34,600 bases of DNA from CBCXVS01 sp965178525 (GCA_965178525.1 CBCXVS010000041.1:1-34600); one strand, 5' to 3'. Shown: positions 1-8,564, counted from the first letter of the stretch. Translations and numbers: made by a program. Notes: generated by a model from the letters alone, not told the origin.

Positions 1-72
1 AAGGTCAATTCGTTTCAGGCTTTTGAGTTTTTATTTCAACAAGTTGTCGCCGAATCACGGGAGGAACTTCGG
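1..72 (-). mobile_element. Partial copy of a small TIR element, cut by the window start
   Basis: Positions 1-72 are the exact reverse complement of 2031-2102 (72 of 72 by eye). The terminal CCGAAGTTCC lies at 63-72 on the minus strand. The rest of the element would lie left of the window. It is the opposite-orientation partner of the complete copy at 2031-2289. The adjacent flank here (GTTAGG) differs from the TCTAGA seen beside the other copy, which supports the element boundary. No transposase is encoded in the visible part. Confidence 0.8.
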
Positions 73-565
73 GTTAGGGCCTCGAAGGAGAGTTGACGCC
101 GCAGGAACACGGGGCTTAGGTCCTGCTGCTGGACTCGGATAAGCAGTCCGCTTGCCGACACATGACAGATCGTCCCGGAGGTGGCAAGGCACAGTCCGCG
201 GTTTAACGCGCGCAGATCCCGCACATGAATGGGCTCGAGAAGCTTCCGTGGGGAAGCGCCACTTGGCATGGGTCGTTCCCTTTCTCTCTGGGGGGCCGCA
301 GTTTTCTGCAGTGTCTATACGGTTGCCGGGTCGCTTGGTATAAAGCATAGCAGCCTGACAGATGAGAAACCTGAGGGGAATCTAAGGATTGTGTGGTATT
401 TTTGTGGTATTTTCGTGTGGATGGTAACAACGAGATGATGATATTTTGTAACCATGCAGACGTGGCGTCCAGGGACGATGATACCACTGGCGTTTCCTAA
501 CTAGCCTGGAATCGCCAGAACGCTTGGTCCCATAGATGCCGGTTAGTGAACCAAAGCGTGTCGTG
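73..565. other. Non-coding stretch with two hairpins
   Basis: No convincing gene is visible. Short open frames on both strands have no recognisable domain, and the minus-strand ones run into the repeat at 1-72. Two imperfect hairpins stand near the right end: 487-497 with 508-518 (10 of 11 pairs, loop 498-507), and 520-528 with 550-559 (one bulge). Neither is followed by a T-run. They lie just upstream of the promoter of the BlaI-like gene. Confidence 0.5.
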
Positions 566-594
566 TTGACAGGTCTGTAAGAATGGCTTATTAT
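566..594 (+). promoter_or_regulatory. Sigma-70 promoter of the blaI-like/M56 pair with BlaI-type operator
   Basis: TTGACA (566-571), a 17-bp spacer and TATTAT (589-594) make a near-consensus promoter. The dyad ACAGGTCTGT (569-578) overlaps the -35 box and resembles the ACA-NNNN-TGT core of BlaI/MecI operators. This fits autorepression by the product of the next gene, as known for the family. The operator role is inferred. Confidence 0.7.
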
Positions 595-623
595 CTCCTA
601 TAAGTCCAGGAGGTAGCCTATAA

Positions 624-1034
624 ATGCAGGACAGAACCATGCGCACCAAGGACCGATTATCTCCCTTGGAATGGGACATCATGGAGACGATTTGGCAGCT
701 GGGCGGGAGCCCCTCGGTACGTGACGTCTTGGAAAGCATGTATCCGCGTGGTGGGAAAGCGTATACCACCATCCAAACCGTGATGAACAATCTCGAACGC
801 AAAGGCTTTCTCCGCAAAAATAAAATTGGACTCGTCAATTTCTATCGGCCGGCCAAAAAGCGCATGGATGTGGTGCGCCGGGAGACCAACCGCTTTGTGG
901 ACAACGTGTTTGGGGGCTCGTTTCAGGCCTTGGCCGGCTATTTGATCCAGTCCGATACCCTCACCCAGGACGAGATCGACGCGCTCAAAAACCTCATGGA
1001 GACCAAAGCCCGCGAACGGGGAGACTCTCCATGA
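624..1034 (+). CDS. BlaI/MecI/CopY-family transcriptional repressor
   Basis: A 136-aa winged-helix repressor. The N-terminal half (about residues 11-75) carries the family pattern LSPLEWDIMETIWQLG followed by YTTIQTVMNNLERKGFL, the DNA-recognition region. The C-terminal helices (about 90-130) are the dimerisation part that the partner protease normally cleaves. AGGAGG at 608-613 sits ten bases before the ATG at 624; an in-frame ATG at 639 is less well placed. The stop overlaps the next start as ATGA (1031-1034), so the pair is translationally coupled. In the family, BlaI represses its own operon until an M56 membrane protease cuts it. The regulated target and signal are unknown, since no beta-lactamase lies in view and one may sit left of the window. 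Confidence 0.88.
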   Translation: MQDRTMRTKDRLSPLEWDIMETIWQLGGSPSVRDVLESMYPRGGKAYTTIQTVMNNLERKGFLRKNKIGLVNFYRPAKKRMDVVRRETNRFVDNVFGGSFQALAGYLIQSDTLTQDEIDALKNLMETKARERGDSP

Positions 1035-2067
1035 TGGCTTGGATGAATGACATCAGCCTGGTGTGGGCCCATTACATGTTGCTCCTGACCCTGCAAAACG
1101 GCCTGTTCCTCAGCGGGATTTTCGGCCTCCTCTACCTGTTGCGCAAGCAGCCTGCGGTCTTACGCCGCACCGTGGCGTTGATCGGTCTGTACAAACTTTT
1201 TTGATCCCGGTGATTCCCGTGGCGCCGATCGAGCGCTTGCCTGTGTTGCCCGATGTCCACGGTCTCATGATGCGGTCTGCCGACATCATGGCGCCACCGC
1301 ATCATGTGCTCTCCGGCATCTCTCTCTTGATGTTGGCGTGGCTAGGCGTGGCCTTGAGCTTACTTAGGCGAGCGTTGGTCAAGAGTTATCGATTACGGCG
1401 GGAACTTCACCGGGCGCAGCCGCTGGACATGTCCCTTGACCCGGATATCGATACATTGCCGCGCGGCCATATCGCGTTTTTCCAGTCCTCATGGGATCAT
1501 AGTCCGCTTGTCTTCGGTTTTTTTAAGCCCCGCATGATTCTACCCGTAAGTTGGGCGACGTGGTCAGCGCCGTGCAAACGCGTGGTCGTGGCACACGAAG
1601 TGGCGCATATCCGTCAAGGCGACCCATGGGTCTATCTGCTGCAAACGGTGGCGCAGGCTCTGCATTTCTTCAATCCGTGGGTGTGGGTTTTGAACCGATC
1701 TCTCTGCCAATACAGCGAAATGACATGCGATGATGCCGCCGTGGAGGCGGCGTCCATCTCCCGCGCGAGGTACACCGAGCATCTCCTACACATCACCCAA
1801 ACCGTGATGGTCGCAAGGCGCTTGCAGCCCGCCCATTTAGCTGTATCGGCCGCCTACCGAACGTTGCGGCAGCGGATCGACTACCAGCTCTCTACAAGGG
1901 CCATGGCCCGCACACACGTGGCCCTGCGGTGGGGCGTCATCGCTCTCCTGGTGTTGGCGTCGATACCGTTCTGCTGGGATCTAACGTCGTTAGGACGCGC
2001 GGGCGCCAGCGCCGAGGTTCGAGGTCTAGACCGAAGTTCCTCCCGTGATTCGGCGACAACTTGTTGA
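1031..2067 (+). pseudogene. BlaR1/MecR1-like M56 membrane metalloprotease, frameshifted and 3'-interrupted
   Basis: Translation from ATG 1031 gives a first membrane helix (about residues 6-37) and then stops at TGA 1202-1204 in a run of six T (1197-1202). One more T, or a -1 slip, joins it to the frame that continues LIPVIPVAPIERLP to 2067. That frame holds further membrane helices, the zinc-protease motif HEVAH (1594-1608) and the downstream EMTCDDAA segment of M56 peptidases. There is no extracellular penicillin-binding domain. The last 12 codons (from about 2029) are read from the mobile element starting at 2031, so the native C-terminus is lost. The family senses a stress and cleaves the cognate BlaI repressor. 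A frameshift plus an insertion suggests a dead gene, although a sequencing error in the T-run cannot be excluded. Confidence 0.75.
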
Positions 2068-2295
2068 AATAAAAACTCAAAAGCCTGAAACGAATTGACC
2101 TTTGTTCCCATGTAAATCGCAAAATTTTCGCTCCTATTCTGCCACATGGGCTTGACATCGTCTGAAAACGTATGACCATAAGCCATGTCGTTTCAGGAGG
2201 TTGGATTGTTCCCATGTAAATGGACTTTTGAATTGGGCTAACCTGTTGATCTACTGAACCCTCCGCCTATTCTGCCAGGGGAACTTCGGTCTAGA
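2025..2295. mobile_element. MITE-like element with 10-bp TIRs and TCTAGA target duplication
   Basis: The element body is 2031-2289 (259 bp). Perfect terminal inverted repeats CCGAAGTTCC stand at 2031-2040 and, inverted, at 2280-2289. TCTAGA occurs immediately outside both ends (2025-2030 and 2290-2295), as expected of a 6-bp target-site duplication. Inside are two copies of TTGTTCCCATGTAAAT (2102-2117, 2206-2221), each followed by CCTATTCTGCCA. There is no ORF long enough for a transposase, so it is non-autonomous. It interrupts the M56 protease gene, and a second, inverted copy occupies 1-72. Confidence 0.75.
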
Positions 2296-2406
2296 GAGGC
2301 AACGGCTGCGGTCGGTAAAGCGGTGGCCGCGGTGATCGAGGCCGAAAGAGATATCTTCCTGGATTTTGCCGGAGCCAGCGGCATCGACCTCGTCGCAGTT
2401 GAGTAG
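2296..2406 (+). pseudogene. 3' remnant of an interrupted coding sequence
   Basis: An open frame runs out of the element to TAG 2404-2406 and reads REATAAVGKAVAAVIEAE, then RDIFLDFAGASGIDLVAVE. It has no start of its own and looks like a gene tail. It is one base out of phase with the M56 frame across the TCTAGA junction, so it could be the tail of that gene after another frame error, or the end of a different gene upstream of the secreted protein. I do not recognise the family. Confidence 0.3.
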
Positions 2407-2490
2407 CGCTTTTCCCAGGCCCCTCCTGCGTCCGTGTCTCGGCGTCGCGGGGCTGGCGCTGCTTCGGCTCCACAGAAGGAGATGACAACC

Positions 2491-3153
2491 ATGTTTCGAC
2501 ACATTCGATTCTCAAGAACATCGGCCGGATTCGCTCTCGCCGCAGCAGCTTTTGCGATGCTGTTGGGCTTCTCTGGCGAAGCACGGGCCCAGGAGCCGTC
2601 CCGCGGCGAAGCTAGCGCAGTGATCGGTTGCTTCTACGAGTGCAAGGAAGGATCCAACTCACGTACGTGGCAGGAAGTCACCACGCTCATGATCGCCAAC
2701 TTCGCCCGTGGCGGCAACAGCGCCAAGCTCGCCTATCTGAACGGCAATGAGAGGATCATCGCGACGAGCGCCGTCCTCATGTCCTTCGAGGATCTCGACG
2801 AGGTCAATGTCTGCCGCTCGCTTCAGGCGGCTGGGATTACCCCGCCCTCGGCCGGACTGGTGGAGATTCTGGCACGCGACCCCATTTTGCCTCCGAATGG
2901 TATACCCGTTCCGAAGGAAGGGGTATACGCCTGGGTGAAGAACGTTACGGGCGAGTTCTCCAAGGAGGTCGACGAGCCTTTCGAAGGCCGCGTGACGAGC
3001 GTCGGTAAAACCGAGTGCCGTATCATTCCGCCACGCGTACTCTCCTTTGAAGAGCTGCGGCGGAAGATCGAAAGGGCGGAGGACAACAACGCGCCGCAGA
3101 TCCGGTCGATCCTGATTGAAGAGACCGGACAGGATGGTCCTTCGCCGTTTTAG
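2491..3153 (+). CDS. Secreted protein of unknown function with four cysteines
   Basis: 220 aa from ATG 2491, chosen because AAGGAG (2476-2481) sits nine bases upstream and a classical signal peptide follows: basic start, hydrophobic core at about residues 11-28, and a likely cut after ARA (residue 33). The reading frame is open further upstream but lacks a ribosome site there. The mature protein has Cys47, Cys51, Cys108 and Cys176, enough for two disulfides, so export to the periplasm or outside is likely. The C-terminal third is charged and helical-looking (EELRRKIERAEDNN). I recognise no domain. It stands alone on the plus strand after the mobile element, before the convergent recG. Confidence 0.7.
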   Translation: MFRHIRFSRTSAGFALAAAAFAMLLGFSGEARAQEPSRGEASAVIGCFYECKEGSNSRTWQEVTTLMIANFARGGNSAKLAYLNGNERIIATSAVLMSFEDLDEVNVCRSLQAAGITPPSAGLVEILARDPILPPNGIPVPKEGVYAWVKNVTGEFSKEVDEPFEGRVTSVGKTECRIIPPRVLSFEELRRKIERAEDNNAPQIRSILIEETGQDGPSPF

Positions 3154-3206
3154 CAGCAGGGGACCCCGTCGTCTCGATGAGCAGATCGTAGTTTGACACA
3201 GTGGGA

Positions 3207-3345
3207 GGCGCTTTCCGCGTCCCCCACCCTCAATATCTCTGGCTCAAACTCGCTGGCGAGTCTTTGCATCTCATCCCATGTGGCAAGACTCGCTCGGCCT
3301 GTTTCTTTACCACCGACCCCCTCGATCGGGTTCCGGCTTACCCAA
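3207..3345 (-). pseudogene. Possible tyrosine-recombinase fragment
   Basis: The minus-strand frame here reads WVSRNPIEGV, then GKETGRASLATWDEMQRLAS. This resembles the linker between the N-terminal SAM-like domain and the catalytic domain of phage-type integrases, where a W..rNP..gV stretch is followed by lt.eEm..L. No catalytic R/H/Y residues are present. It abuts the recG stop and would be a remnant only. The assignment is weak; the resemblance may be chance. Confidence 0.25.
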
Positions 3346-5833
3346 TCGCGGCGAGTTCGAACCGGTCGCGCCAGCGCGTCCGCAGCACATGCAACAGCGG
3401 CTGATGCGCCGGAAGCGTCAGCGTCGGATCCATCTCGATCAGGGCAAAGGCCGCCTGTCGAGCTTGTTCGAGCCACAACCCATGATGCAACAAATTGCCC
3501 ACGTGTAATTCCGGCAGCCCCGCCTGTTTGGTCCCCAGCAATTCCCCTGGCCCCCGGATCTGCAAGTCCTGTTCGGCAACATAAAACCCATCCGTGCTCT
3601 CCTGCATTACCTGCAAGCGCTGGCGGCCTTCTTTACTCAACCGCTCTCCAGGGATGAGAAGACAATAGGCTTGGTCAGCCCCCCGCCCGACTCGGCCACG
3701 GAGCTGGTGTAGCTGAGCCAGACCGAACCGCTCGGCATTTTCAATCACCATGACCGTCGCGTTGGGAATGTCGACGCCGACTTCGATGACGGTGGTACAG
3801 ACCACAATATCGAGTTCGCCTTGCTTGAAGGCGTACATGACGCTATCCTTTTCCTCCACGCCCAACCGGCCATGCAACAGACCGAGCCGGTAATCCGCAA
3901 ACGCATCTTGCCGCAACTGTGCCGCCATCTCGACGGCGGCGCCAAGCTCGAGGCTTTCCGACTCCTCGATCAGTGGGTAGACGATATACGCCTGGCGCCC
4001 TTGCCGCACTTCCCGGCGCACACGGTTATAGGCTTGCTCGCGGCGGCTGGCGGTGAGGACTTGGGTTTGTACGGGGAGCCGGCCGGGCGGTAACGCGTCA
4101 ATGACCGAGAGATCGAGATCGCCATAGAGGGTCATCGACAATGTGCGGGGGATGGGCGTTGCCGTCATGACGAGGACATCGGGCGTCAACCCCTTGCGGC
4201 GTAGCGTGGCGCGCTGCAAGACGCCAAAGCGATGCTGTTCGTCCACCACAATCATCCCCAAGCGATGAAATTGCACTTCGTCGTAGAGCAGCGCATGGGT
4301 CCCAACGATGAGATCGACCTCCCCCTGGGCAATACGTTCGAGGAGCTGCTGCCGGGCTTTGCCTTTGAGGGCACTGGTCACCAGGGCCACCTCCAGAGCC
4401 AAGGGACATAACAGCTCCCGCAAGGTCGAGAGGTGTTGTTCCGCCAGAATTTCGGTGGGCGCCATGAGGGCGGCCTGGAACCCATTGGAGACGGCCATCA
4501 GCATCGCGAGGAGGGCGACGACGGTCTTGCCGCTGCCCACATCTCCCTGAATCAGCCGATTCATAGGAAACGGGCGCTGCATATCGGCCAGCACCTCGTG
4601 CAAGACCCGCTGCTGGGCCGCCGTCAGGCGAAAGGGCAGATGGTCGATGAGCTGCTCACCGAGGTGATTGGGTTCCTGGTAGGGAGCCACGCGCAGGTCG
4701 TGTTGGGTCGCGCGTTGGCGCAACGCCAGACCAATTTCGAGGAGAAAAAACTCTTCAAACACCAAACGCTGATGGAACACCGTCTCCTGCTTGTCAAGCT
4801 GGGACAGCTCGACCTCGGCCTCCGGAAAATGCACCTGCCGTAGGGCTTCTTGCAGGCTGGGTAAGGCATGGGCCTGGCGCACGGCGTCCGGCAAGGTTTC
4901 CGGCATCTGGGGCACATAGGTCTCGACGACCGATTTCATCAGCGCGCGCATGGTCTTTTGATGCAGCCCCGCCGTGAGCGGGTAGATCGGCACGAGCCGG
5001 CCAAAATGAACCAGGTCACTCTCATCTTCTTCGAGGACTTCGAGATCTGGATGCACGACTTCGCGCGCGGTGTTGTAGGCGTTCAGCGCAATCATACCAC
5101 TACCGACGACGCGCGCGCCCACAGGAAAACGGTCTTGCAAGTACGTCCCGCGGTGCTGAAACCATTTACAGATCAGGGCGCCGCTATCATCCTCAAGGGT
5201 CAGGGTAAACAGCGGCTTGCCGCGCCGTTGCGGCACGGCCTGCACCGTGGCAACCATGCCGTAAAACGTTTGCCGCTGACCGACGTGGAGCAAGCCCAAC
5301 GGCGTCATGTGCCGGCGATCTTCATAGCGCGCCGGCAGGGACCACAGGAGATCATGGACCGTATGTAAATTGAGTTTGGCAAGCAATGCGGCCCGTTTGG
5401 GCCCGGCGCCTCGTACGAATTGCACCGGTTGCGCCAGCGGGTCGGCAGGCTCGGGGGGACGGGTGGAGGCGGCGTCAACTGGCGCAGGAGGTGACGCGGC
5501 TGGGGTCCGCGGCTTCGTGTTGCGAGGCGGCGGCGCCTCGGAAGCTGTGTCCAATTCAGCCTGCATCCTTGCCAGCAGCACCTGCGCCTGGATCAGGCAT
5601 ATTTGCTTGTGTGGCAAGTCGAGGGCGTCAAAGCCCTGCATCGTCTGGGTGAGTTCCTGCAGTAAAGGCACAAGCGCAGCAGGCAGCGCCAGCGCTTGCA
5701 ATGCCTGCACATGATGACACACGTAGGGATCGAGATCGCGCAGCTTGGCGAGCTGGGCAAAATGGTTCCGCATGGCATATCGGAGCGGCTTCCCCAGTTG
5801 CTCCAAATGACGTTGTACGGCCGGATCGACCAT
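3338..5833 (-). CDS. recG: ATP-dependent DNA helicase RecG
   Basis: 831 aa. RecG reverses stalled replication forks and migrates branched DNA in the cytoplasm. An N-terminal extension of about 135 residues, ending in a Pro/Ala-rich linker, precedes the wedge domain (QFVRGAGPKRAALLAKL at about 138-154, then an OB-fold up to about 265). The helicase core has Walker A GDVGSGKT (430-437), MAPTEILAEQH (457-467), the DEQH box (531-534) and TATPIPRT (557-564), with the second RecA fold and its Q/R-rich motif VI (QLRGRVGRG) after it. All motifs are intact. The start at 5833 is supported by AGAAGGA a few bases upstream. It is divergent from rpmB; the two share a short promoter region. Confidence 0.95.
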   Translation of the reverse strand: MVDPAVQRHLEQLGKPLRYAMRNHFAQLAKLRDLDPYVCHHVQALQALALPAALVPLLQELTQTMQGFDALDLPHKQICLIQAQVLLARMQAELDTASEAPPPRNTKPRTPAASPPAPVDAASTRPPEPADPLAQPVQFVRGAGPKRAALLAKLNLHTVHDLLWSLPARYEDRRHMTPLGLLHVGQRQTFYGMVATVQAVPQRRGKPLFTLTLEDDSGALICKWFQHRGTYLQDRFPVGARVVGSGMIALNAYNTAREVVHPDLEVLEEDESDLVHFGRLVPIYPLTAGLHQKTMRALMKSVVETYVPQMPETLPDAVRQAHALPSLQEALRQVHFPEAEVELSQLDKQETVFHQRLVFEEFFLLEIGLALRQRATQHDLRVAPYQEPNHLGEQLIDHLPFRLTAAQQRVLHEVLADMQRPFPMNRLIQGDVGSGKTVVALLAMLMAVSNGFQAALMAPTEILAEQHLSTLRELLCPLALEVALVTSALKGKARQQLLERIAQGEVDLIVGTHALLYDEVQFHRLGMIVVDEQHRFGVLQRATLRRKGLTPDVLVMTATPIPRTLSMTLYGDLDLSVIDALPPGRLPVQTQVLTASRREQAYNRVRREVRQGRQAYIVYPLIEESESLELGAAVEMAAQLRQDAFADYRLGLLHGRLGVEEKDSVMYAFKQGELDIVVCTTVIEVGVDIPNATVMVIENAERFGLAQLHQLRGRVGRGADQAYCLLIPGERLSKEGRQRLQVMQESTDGFYVAEQDLQIRGPGELLGTKQAGLPELHVGNLLHHGLWLEQARQAAFALIEMDPTLTLPAHQPLLHVLRTRWRDRFELAAIG

Positions 5834-5875
5834 GCCTTGTCCTTCTACCGCGATCCTTGCGCTGCCAACGAGAAT

Positions 5876-5904
5876 ATGCTAGGTTTACTCGCCGCGATAA
5901 GCAA
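5876..5904 (-). promoter_or_regulatory. Candidate recG promoter
   Basis: On the minus strand TTGCTT (5904-5899), a 17-bp spacer and TAGCAT (5881-5876) lie about 45 bases before the recG start. A plus-strand candidate for rpmB overlaps it (TTGCGC 5857-5862, 17 bp, TAGGTT 5880-5885). Both are modest matches. Confidence 0.35.
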
Positions 5905-5994
5905 CATGTAACAAGGACCTGCACGCTGGAATCATGGTAGGATGCGGCTACGGCCACGCGCCACCGGCGTCACGGCATAATGAGGACATGGGCC

Positions 5995-6186
5995 ATGGCC
6001 AAACGCTGCGAGATGTGTGGAAAAGGACCCCGATACGGGAACAACATTAGTCACGCCCACAACGTGACGAAGCGCCGCTGGAATCCGAATCTTCAGCGCA
6101 TGCGGGTGCAAACATCGGGTGGGTCCAAGCGCATGCGGGTGTGCACACGCTGTTTGCGCTCGGGTAAGGTCCACAAAGCGTCCTGA
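5995..6186 (+). CDS. rpmB: 50S ribosomal protein L28
   Basis: 63 aa from ATG 5995 (MAKRCEMCGKGPRYGNNISH). A GAGG motif at 5982-5985 and the conserved L28 start favour this over the in-frame ATG at 5980. It is the zinc-binding version of L28: CEMC near the N-terminus and CTRC near the C-terminus form two CxxC pairs. The central VTKRRWNPNLQRMRV stretch is the rRNA-binding core. It ends three bases from the convergent relA/spoT stop, leaving no room for a separate terminator. Confidence 0.95.
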   Translation: MAKRCEMCGKGPRYGNNISHAHNVTKRRWNPNLQRMRVQTSGGSKRMRVCTRCLRSGKVHKAS

Positions 6187-6189
6187 ACC

Positions 6190-8355
6190 TCAGGTTGGCC
6201 ACTTTCTCCGCCGTCCGCTCTTGACCCGTTCGACCGACAACACACCCCGGAGCCCCTCCACCCGCTGCATCACGTCTTTGAGGTGGTTCACGTCACGAAT
6301 ATCGACCGTGAAATCGAGATAGGCTTTTTTCTCCTGCGTCGTGGTGACGGTAGCACGCCGAATGTTGCCGTCACAGGCGGCAATCGCCGCACTCACCCCC
6401 GCTAACAAACCTTGTTGATCGATCGTGACGACCGCGATGCGAACCGGATGCATGACGTCTTGACGCAGATCCCACGCCACCGGCACGCGGCGCTCGGCAT
6501 TGTACTCCAACTTTTCCGCGCTCAGACAGTCCGAGGTATGCACCGTAATGCCACGTCCACGCGTCACGTAGCCGACAATGCGATCGCCTGGCAGGGGATG
6601 ACAACACTGAGCAAAGCGCACGAGGATATCATCCAGGCCCTGGACCTTCACGCCCTCTTCGCGCCGCTGACGGGGCGTGAAGCTCGGCGTCTTATGCTGC
6701 TGTTTGTGGGTCTCGATAATATCCGCCGGAAGCAAGCGGTTGGCCACTTGGGTGGCCGACACGCGCCCGTACCCGATGGCTGCCAGGAGATCTTCCGCCG
6801 CTTGGACGCCAAAATTCGGCGCCAGCTCCGCCAGTACCTCCACCTTCATGTAAGCATGCGGATTCGGCACGTATTTCTGCAATTCACGCATGCAAATCTC
6901 GCGTCCCATGGCGATACTGCGATCCTTCTGTTCCGCTTTGAGCCATGCCTTGATCTTGGTCCGCGCCCGAGAGGTCACCACCCAACGCAACCAGTCGCGG
7001 TTTGGCACACGCGACGGCGAGGTGCGAATCTCCACCGTGTCACCATTGCGCAGCTCATAGCGCAAGGGCACAATCCGGCCGTTCACCTTGGCGCCAACGC
7101 ACTGCTGCCCGATATCCGTGTGGATGGCATAGGCAAAATCAATGGGCGTGGCGCCGCGCGGAAACGCCCGCACATCGCCCTGTGGCGTGAAGACGTACAC
7201 TTCCTCTGGAAACATGTCAACTTTGACCGTTTCCATAAATTCAATCGGATCTTTCAAATCCTGCTGCCACTCCAACAGATGCCGAAGCCAGGCGAAACGC
7301 ACATCATCCGTGCCCGGCGCCGCGCCCTCTTTGTAACGCCAGTGCGCGGCGATGCCTTCTTCGGCCGTCTTATGCATCTCCTCGGTGCGAATTTGCAACT
7401 CGAGGCGCTCACCATCCGGTCCGACTACCGTGGTATGGAGCGATTGATACATATTGGGCTTGGGCAGCGCAATATAATCTTTAAAACGCCCTGGGATGGG
7501 CTTCCACAGCGTATGAATGGTGCCCAGCGCCGCGTAACAATTCGGGATGGAATCCGTGACGATCCGAACCGCCAAGATATCGTAAATATCCTCAAACGCC
7601 GCTTGTTGCCGCTGCATCTTTTGGTAGATGCTGTATAGATGTTTGGCGCGCCCTGTGGTGCTGCAGGGGATGTTCATGTTGTCCAACGTTTCGGCGATGA
7701 GCGATTGCGCCTGAGCAATCGAGCGTTCGCGCGCCTCTTGGGCACTGACGAGTTGCTGTCCCAGTTCCTGATAAGTACGCGGATTCACATAGCAAAACGA
7801 CAGATCTTCCAGTTCGGCTTTCATCCACGCAATGCCCAAGCGATGCGCCAACGGGGCATAGATGTCGAGCGTTTCCTGGGCAATGGCGTGTTGTTTATGT
7901 TCAGGCAGATGTTCGAGGGTGCGGAGGTTATGGAGCCGGTCGGCCAACTTCACCAGGATGACCCGAATATCTTTCGCCATCGCCACGACCATCTTGCGAA
8001 AGCTTTCCCCCTGGTGTTCCTCACGGCTACTGAATTCCAATTTGTTTAGCTTTGTCACCCCATTCACCAGGACCGCGACTTCCTTACCGAAGTCTTGCGC
8101 AATCTGCTCTTCCGTCGCACCGGTATCCTCCAGCGTATCATGGAGGAGCGCACTCGCAATGGTCATGGCATCCATGCGTAATTGGGTCAGGATGTAGGCC
8201 ACTTCCAGGGGATGGGAGACGTAGGGAATACCCGAGAGGCGCTTCTGTTCTTTATGCGCGTCGGCAGAGAAGAGATACGCCCGGTGAATCAGGTCGAGAT
8301 CCGCGTGCGGATTATACTGCTCAACAGCGGCGATAACCTCTTCGATAGCAGGCAT
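6190..8355 (-). CDS. Bifunctional (p)ppGpp synthetase/hydrolase (RelA/SpoT homologue)
   Basis: 721 aa, standard length for a long Rel/Spo protein. It makes and degrades the alarmone (p)ppGpp from GTP/GDP and ATP. The HD hydrolase domain is intact (HPLEVAY near 48, HDTLED at 72-77). The synthetase domain (about 235-345) contains RFKD at 290-293, the basic RxKD version found in bifunctional or Mn-dependent enzymes rather than the acidic one of RelA, then YQSLHTTV and EIQIRT-type strands. TGS domain about 385-446; ACT domain about 645-715 (VRIAVVTIDQQGLLAGV). Both activities look functional. It has its own promoter at 8420-8448. It could be called spoT or rel; the data do not decide. Confidence 0.93.
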   Translation of the reverse strand: MPAIEEVIAAVEQYNPHADLDLIHRAYLFSADAHKEQKRLSGIPYVSHPLEVAYILTQLRMDAMTIASALLHDTLEDTGATEEQIAQDFGKEVAVLVNGVTKLNKLEFSSREEHQGESFRKMVVAMAKDIRVILVKLADRLHNLRTLEHLPEHKQHAIAQETLDIYAPLAHRLGIAWMKAELEDLSFCYVNPRTYQELGQQLVSAQEARERSIAQAQSLIAETLDNMNIPCSTTGRAKHLYSIYQKMQRQQAAFEDIYDILAVRIVTDSIPNCYAALGTIHTLWKPIPGRFKDYIALPKPNMYQSLHTTVVGPDGERLELQIRTEEMHKTAEEGIAAHWRYKEGAAPGTDDVRFAWLRHLLEWQQDLKDPIEFMETVKVDMFPEEVYVFTPQGDVRAFPRGATPIDFAYAIHTDIGQQCVGAKVNGRIVPLRYELRNGDTVEIRTSPSRVPNRDWLRWVVTSRARTKIKAWLKAEQKDRSIAMGREICMRELQKYVPNPHAYMKVEVLAELAPNFGVQAAEDLLAAIGYGRVSATQVANRLLPADIIETHKQQHKTPSFTPRQRREEGVKVQGLDDILVRFAQCCHPLPGDRIVGYVTRGRGITVHTSDCLSAEKLEYNAERRVPVAWDLRQDVMHPVRIAVVTIDQQGLLAGVSAAIAACDGNIRRATVTTTQEKKAYLDFTVDIRDVNHLKDVMQRVEGLRGVLSVERVKSGRRRKWPT

Positions 8356-8419
8356 AGCTCCATCACTCTATTGAGAACAAGCGTTTGTTTTTCCTCAACG
8401 AAATGGTATGGCATGGGCA

Positions 8420-8448
8420 ACTATACTCAGGCCTATAGGGAAAGTCAA
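8420..8448 (-). promoter_or_regulatory. Sigma-70 promoter of the Rel/Spo gene
   Basis: Minus strand: TTGACT (8448-8443), exactly 17 bp, TATAGT (8425-8420). It lies about 65 bases before the start codon at 8355 in the divergent gap with the DUF507 pair. Confidence 0.65.
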
Positions 8449-8534
8449 GCGTCTTGCTGCCCATGCGAAAGCGGAATTTTCATTCGGCCCGCCGTCTCCG
8501 TCAGGGCATGGCGTCGATGCTTTGGAAAGCCCCC

Positions 8535-8564
8535 TTGATCTCGACACGCTTTGCAACATATACT
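8535..8564 (+). promoter_or_regulatory. Candidate promoter of the DUF507 pair
   Basis: TTGATC (8535-8540), an 18-bp spacer and TATACT (8559-8564), about 90 bases before the first DUF507 start codon. It has a good -10 and an acceptable -35. Confidence 0.5.

Noticed and set aside
36..348. Open frames on the minus strand at the left edge
   Set aside because: They end inside the element copy at 1-72, lack ribosome sites and show no recognisable domain.
487..559. Integron attC-like hairpins (TAAC and GTTAG near the arms)
   Set aside because: The core site does not fit GTTRRRY/RYYYAAC, and no integron integrase or cassette array is present.
2872..2893. TGGCACG ... TTGCC as a sigma-54 promoter
   Set aside because: The spacing between GG and GC is too long, and it lies inside the secreted-protein gene.
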